Positions 8,596-19,923 of a stretch of DNA of 64,000 nucleotides are shown here, piece by piece (positions within the stretch are counted from its first letter, which is position 1; every line of letters starts with the position of its first letter). The notes under the pieces were generated by a model. That model was given only the letters and a program-made list of their open reading frames with translations. It ran no database searches and was not told the origin of the DNA. This DNA comes from Flavobacteriales bacterium. GTDB taxonomy: Bacteria; Bacteroidota; Bacteroidia; Flavobacteriales_D; Sanyastnellaceae. A program made the translations under genes and the position numbers. The stretch lies in assembly GCA_016722445.1 (NCBI GenBank), contig JADKIZ010000001.1, positions 62,001 to 126,000 of the forward strand, written 5' to 3'.

Positions 8596-11500
8596 ATGCT
8601 AAAACGTTACTTAACCCTTCTGGCGGTCATTACCGCACAGTATCTTACTGCTCAATGCCCAACCAACATTCTTTACGAGAACAATAGCTGTGGTGAATAC
8701 TTGTTTCATTTGACTGAATTTCCTGCTTCAGGTAACATTATTTGGACTTATAATTCTGAAAACCAAATTGGTACTGGTTCAAACAATGTCGTTTGGAACA
8801 GCCCAACTCCCGGAGTTTGAAATCTGTGCGCAAGCATGGACGGGTGAATGTCCAAATGGTGTAACCATTTGTATCACTATAGAAGTACCATATTGCGAGG
8901 CTCCCGTATGTCCGGATGCAATAGTATCTTCTACCGGCGAGGGTTGCGGTGTCAAAAATTTCGAAATCGGTTCTTTCGTGGAAGGCGAAGAAGTAACCTG
9001 GTTCCCAGGTGATGATTCAGGTGCCGTTGTTGGCGGACATTTCTTTTCGCATACCTATGCTGAACCTGGCTCATACAATGTATGTGCATTCTACACTTCA
9101 CCAGCATGTCCTGACGGTGTGGAACTTTGTACAACCATTTATGTAGAATCCTGCAACACCGAATGTCCTACTGAAATCAATGCATATTCCTCTATTTGCG
9201 GCTTATATACTTTTAGCATTGGCATCGAACTTCAAGGAGAAGTGACATGGAACTTTGGAGATGGCAACATTTCAACAGGCACTCCATGGATAGAACACTT
9301 CTATCTTGAAAATGGTGTTTATGAAGTCAGCGCTACTTTCTATAATGCTAATTGTCCCAATGGAATTACTTTGTATTACACAGTGGTTATGAGTTGTGTT
9401 GAAGTAATTCCTTGCCCTTCTGAAATTTGGAGTGGTGCAGGCGACGGTTGTGGTGTCATGAATTTTGAGATCGCCTCATTTATTGAAGGTGAAGCAGTGA
9501 CTTGGTTCCCAGGTGATGAAACTGGAGCTGTGACTGGCGGACATTTCTTCTCACATACCTATGCAGAACCTGGCACTTACAATGTTTGTGCTTTCTATAC
9601 ATCTCCTAACTGTCCTAATGGTGTGGAGCTTTGCACCACCATTTATGTAGAATCCTGCAACACGGAATGTCCAACAGTTCTTTATGGAAATCCAGTGGAA
9701 TGCGGTACATATAGTTTCAACCTCGATAATTTTCAGTTTGGTGAAACCAATTGGAATTTCGGTGATGGTGAGACCACAACCTCTACACCTTGGACTCAAC
9801 ATACCTATGCCGATAATGGCGTTTATGTTGTAACCGCTACTTACTACGGTCTCAATTGTCCAAACGGTGTGACATTCACTTATACATTGACCATTGATTG
9901 TCTTGAAAGCGATCCATGTCCATCAGAAATTTGGAGTGGAGCAGGCGATGCTTGCGGTATCATGAATTTCGAAATCGGTTCTTTCGTGGAAGGTGAAGCA
10001 GTGACCTGGTTCCCTGGCGATGAAACTGGAGCCGTTGTTGGCGGACATTTCTTCTCACATACATACGCTGCACCTGGCACATATAATGTTTGTGCATTCT
10101 ACACTTCACCGGCATGTCCGAATGGTGTAGAATTGTGCACTTCGATTGTGGTTGAATCATGCAGTACAGAGTGTCCATCCGTGATTTATGGATTTACAAA
10201 TTCTTGCGGACACTACACATTCAATATTGGAAATGAGCAATTGGGTGAAGCCAACTGGAATTTTGGAGATGGCACAACTACCGATGGTCCAGCATGGGCT
10301 GAACATACTTACACCGAAAACGGAGTGTATGTGATCACGGCAGTTTTCTATAGTGCAAATTGCCCTGATGGCGTGACTATCAACTACACTGTTGTGGTAG
10401 ATTGTATCGATGAAAATCCTTGCCCATCTGAAATCTGGTCTGGTGCTGGTGCAGAATGTGGTGTGATGAATTTCGAAATTGGTTCTTTTGTTGAAGGCGA
10501 AGCTGTAACCTGGTTCCCTGGTGATGAAACTGGAGCGGTTCAAGGTGGCCACTTCTTCTCACATACATATGCAGCACCTGGCACATACAATGTTTGTGCA
10601 TTCTACACTTCTCCGGCTTGTCCGAATGGTGTAGAATTGTGTACAACCATCGTTGTGGAAGATTGCAATACAAATACATGTCCTACTTATATCACTGCAG
10701 AACAAATCGATTGTAACTCTTTCGTATTCCATATTGCTGGTGTGGACAGTGGAGATGTAGCTTGGCAATTCGGTGATGACAATACAGAAAACTCTGGTGT
10801 AAATGCAGATCATTCATATGATGCTGATGGAGTTTATGTTGTTACTGCAACATACACCAGCAGCGCATGTCCGGATGGTGTAACCCTGAATTACACTGTG
10901 CTTGTCGACTGCGGCACAGTCTCTCCTTGTCCAGAGGAAATCTGGTCTGGTGCAGGTGCTGATTGCGGCGTGATGAATTTTGAAATCGGTTCTTTCGTTG
11001 AAGGCGAAGCGGTAACTTGGTTCCCTGGTGATGAAACCGGAGCGGTTCAAGGTGGTCACTTCTTCACACATACTTATGCCGCACCAGGCACTTACACCGT
11101 TTGTGCATTCTATACTTCTCCTGCATGTCCAAATGGTGTTGAATTGTGCACAACCATTGTAGTTGAAGAATGCGAACAAACAAATTGTATCGCATCTTTT
11201 CTACCGATCCTCACCAATACACTAGGACATTTCGAATTCTCCAACACTTCCGAATACACAGGTAGTGCAACATTCCAATGGACTTATGGAAATGAAACCG
11301 GAAGCGATGGTATTTCTGGTAATGTTTGGTATCAACAAAATGGCGTATTTGAAGTTTGTCTCACAGTTACTACAGCCACCTGCACTGATACATACTGCAC
11401 ACCAGTATCCGTTCAGAATATGGAAACAGGCTGTGCTGGAACAGAAGTTACCATCACAGTTGCAGGAGAATACTTGAACGGCTCTGCAGACGCTATCAAT

Positions 11501-12010
11501 TGTATAGTTCTGATGGAAGGATTTACAGTTGGTAACTGGCCAATGGAAATTGCAGAAGGTTTTGAAACCAGCATCAATGCTTGTGTTCCTGCCGGATGTT
11601 ATGAATTGAACTTGGAAGCTGCAAGTCCAATTGCCGCAGAAGCGATCACCGCAGAAATTGGCGTGAATGAAGAATTGATCAACAGCTTGCAATTGCTCTC
11701 AGGTAATTTGAATGCTGACGTGGTGTTTGGTGTGAACAGCGCTTGTGCAATAAGCACAGACGATCTCGAAGTGGAGATGTTCTCAGTTTATCCAAATCCA
11801 GCACAACAAATCATCAATGTTGCAGCGGCTTCACATGACAGAACGTTGCAAGTTGCACTTTACGACATGACTGGTAAACTGGTGTACGATGTTCAGACTC
11901 TGTCCAATCCGGCACAGATCGATTTGCAACATCTGCCTACAGGATTGTATGTAATGCGCATCCAAGGTGAAAATGAATCGTCAGTTCAACGAATTGAAAT
12001 CGTTAAATAA
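8596..12010 (+). CDS. large secreted PKD-repeat protein with T9SS sorting domain, frameshifted near its N-terminus
   Basis: A signal peptide (MLKRYLTLLAVITAQYLTAQ) is followed by about 1,100 residues of repeats and a C-terminal type A T9SS sorting domain (VYPNPAQQIINV ... LPTGLYVMRIQGE). Two module types alternate: A (CPSEIWSGAG...NFEIGSFVEGEAVTWFPGDETGAV...) and B (CPT...NWNFGDG...EHTY...NGVYVVTATY), five A and four B, each about 80-87 residues with PKD-like FGDG/PGD and HTY motifs and recurring Cys. The first frame ends at a TGA at 8818-8820 (TPGV then stop); the rest continues one frame over from FEICAQAW. Restoring GVYEIC, as in the other modules, needs two bases, so a 2-bp loss near 8816 is likely. 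The expected role is cell-surface adhesion or matrix; no enzyme domain is visible. A strong terminator follows. Confidence 0.85.
8909..11174 (+). repeat. tandem repeat of about 504 bp (alternating A/B protein modules)
   Basis: Inside the PKD gene the start of module A recurs at about 8909, 9413, 9917, 10421 and 10928, giving periods of 504, 504, 504 and 507 bases. Each period is one A module plus one B module. A copies are much more alike than B copies, which have diverged in sequence, so the array is real and not an assembly duplication. Confidence 0.85.
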
Positions 12011-12029
12011 TAAAAGACGTCAAGAAACA

Positions 12030-12051
12030 AAGGGGCTTCGGCCCCTTTTTT
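12030..12051 (+). terminator. rho-independent terminator after the PKD gene
   Basis: AAGGGGC-TTC-GGCCCC hairpin followed directly by a run of T, 20 bases after the stop codon. Confidence 0.9.
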
Positions 12052-12114
12052 CATGTCAAAAATCAGCGTGGATCAACCGCAAATGCGTTTAGGTTTGTGA
12101 CTCATTTATTTCGA

Positions 12115-12951
12115 ATGTCAAAGAATCCATTTTTATCAGATCAATATCAGGACCTCGAAGCAACAGCCAAACTGTTCAGAGAGAAATACGAAACGAACCC
12201 GCCATTCCCCAATATGGCTTTTCCGGATTTCTTTAATCCAGATATGCTGAGGAAGGTATTGTCTGAGTTTCCGGATATCCAGAAAACCGATGCGGATGTA
12301 TTTTACAACAATCCAAACGAGCAGAAAAACGCCACCAAAGGAGAATACAGGTTTGGCCCTTACACCAAAGAGTTTGCACATTTCCTCAATTCCCAACCCT
12401 TTCTAGAATTTCTGCAGGAGCTTACTGGCATCAAAGAAACCTTGATCCCAGATCCTTATTTCGAAGGCGGAGGATTTCACCAAATCAAACCAGGCGGATT
12501 TCTAAAATTACACGTGGATTTTCACCAGCATAAAAAAATGAAGCTCGACCGCCGATTGAATATTTTGGTATATCTCAACGAGAACTGGGAAGAGAGTTAT
12601 GGTGGACATTTCGAGTTATGGGAAAAAGATATGTCGAAGCGTGTGGTGAGAATAGCACCGCTTTTCAATACCCTTGCGATGTTTTCTACCACAGACAATT
12701 CATGGCATGGCCATCCTGATCCACTCACTTGTCCGCCCGATCGAAGCAGAAAATCACTGGCACTTTACTACTATACCAATGGCAGGACGGATATTGACAA
12801 TACGACCCGCCAAAGGATCACCACAACTTTCGCCCATCGCGAAGGCATGGATAGCGGTAAGATGAAATGGTTTAATAAAGCTGTCAATGCTGCCAATGAG
12901 CTTTTGCCACCAGTCATCGTAAGGATGCTCAAAAGCAAAACCAAGAAGTAA
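12115..12951 (+). CDS. 2-oxoglutarate/Fe(II)-dependent oxygenase (prolyl 4-hydroxylase-like)
   Basis: A 278-residue double-stranded beta-helix oxygenase. The iron-binding HxD is visible in KLHVDFHQH (His about residue 133), the distal His in SWHGHPDP, and the 2-oxoglutarate-binding Arg in RSRKSLALYYYTNG. Related family members hydroxylate prolyl residues or small molecules; the substrate here is unknown. Start is taken as ATG 12115; a GTG at 12097 is in frame but adds only six residues. It stands alone between the PKD gene terminator and the DUF2723 promoter. No signal peptide is visible, so it is probably cytoplasmic. Confidence 0.8.
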   Translation: MSKNPFLSDQYQDLEATAKLFREKYETNPPFPNMAFPDFFNPDMLRKVLSEFPDIQKTDADVFYNNPNEQKNATKGEYRFGPYTKEFAHFLNSQPFLEFLQELTGIKETLIPDPYFEGGGFHQIKPGGFLKLHVDFHQHKKMKLDRRLNILVYLNENWEESYGGHFELWEKDMSKRVVRIAPLFNTLAMFSTTDNSWHGHPDPLTCPPDRSRKSLALYYYTNGRTDIDNTTRQRITTTFAHREGMDSGKMKWFNKAVNAANELLPPVIVRMLKSKTKK

Positions 12952-13065
12952 GAACTCATTACGTTGATTTTCAAAGTTGTAGATTTGCGAAACGAATCAC
13001 AAAGACTTGTGTAAAAACACATTCCTAAGAATTCCAAACGCGTGCATTCATTGCCTTGAACACAT

Positions 13066-13073
13066 TACCTTCG
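13066..13073 (+). promoter_or_regulatory. -7 promoter box candidate for the DUF2723 gene
   Basis: TACCTTCG, same form as the uvrD box, about 85 bases before the ATG at 13158. The -33 element is weak. The 205-base gap before it holds no other recognisable feature. Confidence 0.35.
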
Positions 13074-13157
13074 CGACCGTTGTAAACGGCAGGGAAAAAT
13101 GATGACTTAACCCATCCTGTCGGATTGCACCGGAATTTCAAACATCCCGAGACCTCT

Positions 13158-16100
13158 ATGAATTTTAACAGGTTAAACATCATTACCGGCTGGGTCATTT
13201 GGGCCATAGCCACAGTCGTTTATGTACTCACATTAGAGCCAACCATGCCTTTCTGGGACTGCGGTGAGTTCATTGCATCAGCGGATAAACTTGAAGTGGG
13301 GTCACCCACCGGAAGCACCACTTTTCATGCTCATCGCAAGACTATTTGCCGCTGTTGCCGGAGATGCATCTCAGGTGCCATACATGATCAACATGTTGTC
13401 TGGACTTGCGTCGAGTTTTACGATTCTCTTCTTGTTCTGGACCATCACACACTTTGCTAAAAAAATCGCTGATTTATCCGGCGGAATTACTACTTCCGGC
13501 AAAATGTGGGCTGTTTTAGGTAGCGGTATCATTGGCGCACTGGTATTCACCTTTAGTGACACCTTCTGGTTTTCTGCTGTTGAGGGCGAGGTTTATGCTA
13601 TGTCGTCTCTACTCATCGCCGTAGTATTCTGGGCCATTCTCAAATGGGAAAGTGTGGTGGATGAAACCGGAGATCTACGATGGATCATCCTCATTTCTTA
13701 TCTCATCGGACTTTCGATTGGTGTTCACTTATTGAACCTGTTGGCCATCCCTGCAATCTGTTACGTTTACTATTTCAAAAAGTACAAAACGACAACTACC
13801 GGAGTTATCGCAACTGGTGCGATTTCCCTTGGTATTCTCGGATTGGTGCAAAAGGGTATTATCATTTATTTCGTTTCTCTAGCCGGTTGGTTTGAGCGTT
13901 TTGCGATCAACGATTTACATATGCCCTTCAACTCAGGCGTTATCATTTATGTTCTACTGTTTATTGGACTGCTCACTTTCGGACTTTGGTACACCAATAA
14001 AAAAGGCAAGGTCATCCTCAATACCCTCATCCTAGGTATCACTGCGGCGGTTATCGGTTATACTTCCTTTGCTACAATCATCATCCGTTCACAGGCAAAT
14101 CCACCGATGGACGAAAACAATCCGGAGAATTTATTCGCATTGCTTTCGTACCTCAATCGTGAACAGTATGGCGATCGTCCATTGCTATTTGGACAATACT
14201 TCAATTCGCCACAAGACATGGAAGAGCCATATAAAGATGGCGCCAATGTTTGGGTGAAATCTTACAGTGTTCGAAGCGACGATTCAAAAAACAAACTCAT
14301 CCTTTCGAGTCGTACTCCATTTGATGCAGAACAATACATCAAAGAACACAGTGATGTTAAGCTCAAAATGGTAGAAGAATATGTGGAAAGCGGTGAAAAG
14401 AAAGGATCGATTCCTAACTATGACCGTCGTTTCATGGGCTTCTTCCCAAGAATGCACAGTAGTCAGGCCAATCATCTTACACCATACAAAGAATGGAGTA
14501 ATTATCAGGATTGGAATACTCCTCGCGGCAAAGAAAAGGTGACCAATATCGAAGATGATATTGCTGAAAAAGAAGCCGTACTGAATTACTACAGTCAAAA
14601 ACAAACCATGCCAAATGGATATCAGGACAAAACACCGCAGCAAGTGATGCGTGATTTGGATCGTCTGTATTCAAAAGCAGTTCCGAGTGCGTCTGAAGAG
14701 TTCCGATTCTTTACCAGCTATCAATTGGGTTGGATGTATTGGAGATACTTCATGTGGAATTTCACTGGTCGTCAAAATGACAAACAAGGCCACGGTGATT
14801 TCACCGAAGGAAATTGGCTTAGCGGTGTGAAAATGATTGATGAAAAACGATTGGGCAATCAGGATAAACTGACCGAATACGCCTTACAAAACGAAGGGTA
14901 CAACAAGTATTTCTTCCTACCACTAATTCTCGGAATCATTGGACTCATCTTCCAGTTGTTGATCCACAAAAAAGACTTTTCAGTTGTTGCCATGTTATTC
15001 CTTCTCACAGGGGTAGCTGTCATCGTTTATTTGAATCAACCACCGACGGAGCCACGTGAACGTGACTATACATCAGTGGGTTCATTCTATGCGTTTGCAA
15101 TTTGGGTCGGACTAGGTGTGTATGCGCTGTATTACGCAGCACAAAACATCACTGTGAAAAATCTCGGATCTCTTGCTGCTATGACCCTTGGCGGTTCTGT
15201 TGTGATTTATGCCGTTGAATCAGCCGTAGGTGGTGATAGTGCCCTTGGTCTTTCTTTGATTTTCATGAGTATTGTTTCACTCATTGCTTTCGCCATCATG
15301 CTCGGATTAAAGATGTATGTGAAAGGCGATGGTATGATGAAGGGACTCGCTCCAACCGCAATGGCGTTCACTGTTCCATTCCTGATGTGTTCTTATAACT
15401 GGGATGATCACTCCAGGGCAAAGCGCGAAACGGGTCTCGCGATGGCAGTGAATTACCTCGAATCTCTGGCACCAAATGCAATCATTTTCACCAATGGTGA
15501 CAATGATACTTTCCCATTGTGGTATGCTCAGGAAGTTGAAGGTATTCGCACCGATGTGCGCATTGTCAATCTTTCACTGCTCAATACCGATTGGTATATC
15601 GATCAGATGAAACGGAAAGCATATTTGAGCGACCCTGTTCCATTCAAAATGTCGGAACAGAAATACAGACAGGGTACACGCGATGTGATGTTTATGGATC
15701 CATACAAGGAAACCAAAACATTTATGCCTATCAGCGAAGCCATGAAAGTGGTACTTGACGACACGAAGTTCGTGAAGAATGGCAAGAGCAATATTGCTTA
15801 TTTGCCTACATACAAATTCTCTATGAAAGTTGATAGCGCTGTGGTGGAATCATTCAGACCATATCTCCATGAAGGTGATAGTTTGGTAAATGAAATCACT
15901 TGGTCTGTACTCGATGGTGGTGGCCGTCCAAGAAGTTTTATCACGAAAGCCAACCTCGCTGTTCTCGATTTATTGAACAACATGGATTGGTCGCGACCAG
16001 TCTATTTTGCAGTGACAACCGGAGGAGATGCTTATATGGGATTGGAGCGTTATTTCCAATTGGAAGGTCTCGCTTACCGCATCACTCCTATCCTTCATAA

Positions 16101-16782
16101 GAAAAACGACAACCCAAATCTGGATGGAGGTATTGGAACTGAACTCATGTATGAAAACATGATGAATAAATTCCAGTGGGGTAATATGGATAGTGAAGAC
16201 ATCTATATGGACGAAAACAACCGAAGGATGACTACCAATCTGAGGTTGCAATTCGGACACCTTGCTGAACAACTCATCACGGAAAACAAATTGGACAGTG
16301 CGAAAAACGTATTGAACAAATCTTTGACTGTGATGCCTGAAAAAACAGTGCCATTTGAGCAGCCTCAGATCATGTGGCAGACTGTAGATATGCTATATCA
16401 GGCTGGTGATTCTGCAAAAGCGTTCGAACTCACCAAACGGATGGTAGACTTGAACAATCAGGAAATTGAATTCTACCACAGTCTGGATGAAAAGCGACAA
16501 AACATCATCACTCGTGATGTTACTATGCGCGCTCAAATCAATGACCGACTAGCAGTCATGGCTAGAGAGTATATGCCGAATGATCCATACGTAACAGAAC
16601 TTACCAATACGGTGAACGCACAGCTGGAAGAATTCTCATTACCATCTTATGAGGAATACCTGAAGCAAGAAAGAGAAATGGAGAGAATGAAACGCACGCA
16701 AGATTCACTCAGCAAAGCTCAACCGCAAAAGGTTCAGCCGATTGTATTAGATGGTCCGAAAGGAATAAAACCAAAGGGCTAA
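13158..16782 (+). CDS. DUF2723 family membrane glycosyltransferase-like protein, frameshifted
   Basis: A polytopic membrane protein of about 1,200 residues. The N-terminus (MNFNRLNIITGWVIWA) runs into FWDCGEFIASADKLEVG, the acidic first-loop motif of the DUF2723/GT-C fold. The frame then breaks in a GGGG run at 13298-13301: removing one G restores EVGHPPEAPLFMLIARLF and joins the long downstream frame. Later features are about a dozen membrane helices, a soluble domain (NGDNDTFPLWYAQE), and a C-terminal region with repeat-like helices and a charged Gln/Lys-rich end. DUF2723 proteins include eukaryotic TMEM260, a protein O-mannosyltransferase; a lipid-linked-sugar transferase acting outside the inner membrane is therefore a reasonable inference. 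A strong terminator follows. Confidence 0.85.
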
Positions 16783-16803
16783 GTTTTCTGAAATCACTTT
16801 TCT

Positions 16804-16842
16804 AAAATCCGCAGTTGTAAATACAACTGCGGATTTTTTTTT
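16804..16842 (+). terminator. rho-independent terminator after the DUF2723 gene
   Basis: Perfect stem AATCCGCAGTTGTA / TACAACTGCGGATT with a 2-4 base loop, then nine T. Confidence 0.93.
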
Positions 16843-17060
16843 GTGATGATATATTTTCTTGAAAACATGCTCCACTTCAATCTACACCGTGTTTGGAAAC
16901 ATCGGTATTTGATCAACAAGCACTCATCAGATCACACAGCGATCAACAAACTCCATCTAACCAACTTTATTCTGCATAGTAAAACAAGACAATTGCAGCT
17001 GATGATCTTCGAATCACCATTATCATTTCAGACATGAAATGAAAACAAGATAACCAGTGC
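16843..17060. other. intergenic, nothing recognised
   Basis: About 220 bases between the DUF2723 terminator and the convergent terC stop. A 64-codon open frame is present but it has no signal, family resemblance or promoter. Confidence 0.5.
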
Positions 17061-17852
17061 TCAGGATTTACCCAACCTTCTTTCCTTCACATTCTTCAGA
17101 CGAATGTTCAGTGATTCCACAATCACAGAGAAAGCAAGGGCAACGTATGCGTAGATTTTGATGTTCACGCCCTCCGGAAGATGGAGCACATGTGCGTCTT
17201 CTAGTGCTTCTGTCACCAGAATGATTCCGATGACTACGAGGAATGCAAGGGCGAGCATTTTGATGGTTGGATATTTTTCAATGAAGTCGCTCACATAAGG
17301 TGCGAACAACAACATCGCCACCATAGCCACAACCACAGCCATGATCATGGTTGCCAGAGCCAAAGATGCATTTGGATTATCCGAGGTGACGCCAACTGCT
17401 GTAATGATGGAGTCGAAAGAAAAAACGATATCGATGATGGTGATTTGAAAAATGGCCTTGGTCCAACTCATATGACGTTCCTTCGCGTCTTCTTCCTTGT
17501 CGGCAATTTTGAATTTGTGAAATATTTCATTCACGGTTTTAATGATCAGAAATGCACCACCACCAAACAAAATCAAACCTCTTCCCGTGACCGGAATAGA
17601 TCCAAGCATAAAAAATGGATCGGTCATCTTGGTAATAAAACTGATGGTGGAGAGCAGTATGATTCGCACGACAAGTGCAAGCATCAAACCGATAAAACGC
17701 GCGCGTTTCTGATCCTTCTTATTGGGAATATACCCGCAGATGATCGCGATGAAGATGATGTTGTCGACTCCCAGAACGATCTCCAGAACCACGAGAGTGA
17801 ACAGACTTAGTATGCCGTCGAAAGTAGAAAAAACCTGGAGAAACGCTTCCAT
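17061..17852 (-). CDS. TerC family integral membrane protein
   Basis: A 263-residue protein with about seven hydrophobic helices and the TerC acidic membrane motifs VVLEIVLGVDNIIFI and IDIVFSFDSIITAVG. The family is linked to tellurite resistance and, in better studied members, to metal (Mn2+) export or metalation of secreted proteins. Start is taken as ATG 17852 (MEAFLQVF), because the 28 residues of an upstream in-frame extension lack family resemblance. It lies downstream of ftsZ on the same strand, but a terminator separates them, so it is probably transcribed alone. Confidence 0.88.
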   Translation of the reverse strand: MEAFLQVFSTFDGILSLFTLVVLEIVLGVDNIIFIAIICGYIPNKKDQKRARFIGLMLALVVRIILLSTISFITKMTDPFFMLGSIPVTGRGLILFGGGAFLIIKTVNEIFHKFKIADKEEDAKERHMSWTKAIFQITIIDIVFSFDSIITAVGVTSDNPNASLALATMIMAVVVAMVAMLLFAPYVSDFIEKYPTIKMLALAFLVVIGIILVTEALEDAHVLHLPEGVNIKIYAYVALAFSVIVESLNIRLKNVKERRLGKS

Positions 17853-18001
17853 ATAGATAGATGAGGATGATAAAATCCGCGGTGAAGATACAATGCCAAA
17901 CCGCAATGAAAAATTTCTGGTAAAAGGCTTATTCAATCCTCCTGGTGATTTATCATTTCAAATAAGCCATTGATACCGCAAGCCCTAGTCCCAAAAAGGG
18001 G

Positions 18002-18036
18002 AAAAGGGCCATTTCCTTTCAGAAATGACCCTTTTC
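18002..18036 (-). terminator. terminator hairpin after ftsZ
   Basis: AAAAGGGCCATTTC / GAAATGACCCTTTT stem with one mismatch, 28 bases past the ftsZ stop. On the minus strand it is followed by CCCCTTTTT rather than a pure T run. Confidence 0.7.
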
Positions 18037-18064
18037 TATATGCTGATTTTCAGATTAAGCTGAA

Positions 18065-19711
18065 TCAGTCGACATTGTCATGAAGGAACGGATTGTCACG
18101 GAGCTCGATCTTTTTCTGACCATTTTCGTCCGTTGACTCATTGAGCGAATAACGTGAAACGTTGCTCTGTTCGCTATAGCGGGGAGAATCGAGAGAGATT
18201 TTTTTGCGGGCATAAGCCGGCTCACTCTCCAATTCATTCAATCCATTCGGCGTTTTCAATTTGATGGTGAATTCACGGATGCGCATTTCACGCTCCTTGT
18301 TACGCGCCATCAATTCTGTGCGGTTTGGTCTGTCTGAAACCACCTGAGTTTCTTTGTGAACGAGGGTATCAGAAGGCGACTCCGAAGTTTGGTTGGCTAC
18401 AATTTCTCCAAGGTCACTTCCTAAATCGTGATAGACAGGTTGATCTACAATTTGTTCCTCCTGCACATTCAATTTCAAAGAAGAAAGTTCAGGTAGAGAC
18501 TCCTCAGCGAGGTTTTCTTCCACTTCTTCAATATGATTGGTGACTTCAAATTCGAATTCTACCTTCTGATCAACAACTTTGATGAAAGGCTCATTCGAAA
18601 CTTCTTCCTGTATTTCATTTTTCACTTCAGGAACTTCAGACACAGGCTTTTCCACTTTAGCGGTTACTTCTTTAGCACCTTCAGTTTCCAGCCACATTTT
18701 CTTAGGTTCTACATCAGCTATCGGAAGCACGTGATCCACTGTTTTCGCAGCAAAACCAGTTGCGATCACGGTAGCACATACATCTTCACCAAGTGTATCG
18801 TCTTGTCCATAACCCCAGATCACTTCAGCACCCATTCCTGCTTGTTCCTGAATGTGGTCAGTGATTTCACTGATCTCATCCATGAGAAGTTCTTCTTTAC
18901 CGTAAGTGATATTGAGGAGGATGAAGTTAGCACCATTGATATCGTTGTCGTTCAACAATGGAGACTCGAGAGCGGCTTGAACAGCACGTTTAGCGCGACC
19001 TTCTCCACTTGCACGACCAGAACCCATGATGGCAACACCGCTATCCTTCATGACAGTCTTCACGTCATTCATGTCGACGTTTACTGTACCGATCAGGGTA
19101 ATCACCTCAGCAATACCTTTAGCAGCAGTGCAGAGCACTTCATCAGCATGGCTGAAAGCCTGTTTCAGGGTGAGGTTTCCGTATAATTCACGGAGTTTAT
19201 CGTTTCTGATAATCAAAAGAGTGTCTACACTCTCTCTGATTTCTTTCAAACCAAGATCCGCTTGTTGTGAACGTTTGCGGCCTTCAAACATGAAAGGCAC
19301 GGTAACGATACCCACTGTGAGGATACCCATGTCTTTGGCGACGCGGGCAATTACCGGAGCGGCACCAGTACCAGTACCACCGCCCATACCAGCAGTGATA
19401 AATACCATATTGGTGTTTTCCGAAAGAAGTGTTTTCACTTCCTCAAGACTTTCAATGGCCGCATTGCGACCAACTTCCGGGATAGAACCGGCACCACGGC
19501 CTTCCGTGAGCGTGTTACCCAGTTGAATCTTAATGGGCACCGGGCTTTTGTCAAGCGCTTGAGCATCAGTATTGCAGACGATGAAGTCTACACCTTTGAT
19601 CCCTTGCTCGTACATATAGTTCACCGCGTTGCTACCACCACCGCCTACACCAATCACTTTGATGATGGATGAATTGTTGGCCGGCAAATCAAATTTTAAC
19701 GTGTTTTCCAT
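18065..19711 (-). CDS. ftsZ: cell division protein FtsZ
   Basis: A 548-residue tubulin-like GTPase that forms the cytokinetic ring. The GTP-binding signature GGGTGTG is at residues 110-116, preceded by GVGGGGSNAVN and followed by family segments such as VPFMFEGRKR and NGANFILLNITYG. The conserved core ends at about residue 330. A long acidic linker (about 340-500) then leads to the C-terminal peptide NPFLHDNVD, the Bacteroidota form of the tail that contacts membrane tethers. No ftsA or ftsQ is beside it in the window; ftsZ is followed by its own terminator. The 150 bases upstream hold no perfect -7 box. Confidence 0.97.
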   Translation of the reverse strand: MENTLKFDLPANNSSIIKVIGVGGGGSNAVNYMYEQGIKGVDFIVCNTDAQALDKSPVPIKIQLGNTLTEGRGAGSIPEVGRNAAIESLEEVKTLLSENTNMVFITAGMGGGTGTGAAPVIARVAKDMGILTVGIVTVPFMFEGRKRSQQADLGLKEIRESVDTLLIIRNDKLRELYGNLTLKQAFSHADEVLCTAAKGIAEVITLIGTVNVDMNDVKTVMKDSGVAIMGSGRASGEGRAKRAVQAALESPLLNDNDINGANFILLNITYGKEELLMDEISEITDHIQEQAGMGAEVIWGYGQDDTLGEDVCATVIATGFAAKTVDHVLPIADVEPKKMWLETEGAKEVTAKVEKPVSEVPEVKNEIQEEVSNEPFIKVVDQKVEFEFEVTNHIEEVEENLAEESLPELSSLKLNVQEEQIVDQPVYHDLGSDLGEIVANQTSESPSDTLVHKETQVVSDRPNRTELMARNKEREMRIREFTIKLKTPNGLNELESEPAYARKKISLDSPRYSEQSNVSRYSLNESTDENGQKKIELRDNPFLHDNVD

Positions 19712-19862
19712 TTTGGTTGATATGGGTTTTACGCTCGTTATCAGGCTAATCAGGCCTCACCCGACACAAGTATTTTAGATCGCCTAAGAAAGAATATCCT
19801 GCAGCCTGTATTCAAGTTGAGTTTTCAAAAAAGTGAACCTCTCAATGTTAGTAACAGCAGAC

Positions 19863-19894
19863 TTTGCAAACTCGTCTCGTAGTGCGTACGTTTG
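19863..19894 (+). promoter_or_regulatory. promoter of the DUF4290 gene
   Basis: TTTG at 19863-19866, a 20-base spacer, then TACGTTTG at 19887-19894: a full Bacteroidota -33/-7 promoter. It lies inside the longest possible ORF, which argues for translation starting downstream at ATG 19924. Confidence 0.7.
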
Positions 19895-19923
19895 CATCAT
19901 CTAATCAAGATTTTTCCCGTTAC

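Noticed and set aside
8909..11174. assembly-made duplication in the PKD gene
   Set aside because: The B modules have diverged from one another at many positions and the period shifts from 504 to 507, so the copies are genuine.
16843..17037. 64-codon frame after the DUF2723 terminator
   Set aside because: Follows a strong terminator, has no promoter or recognisable content.
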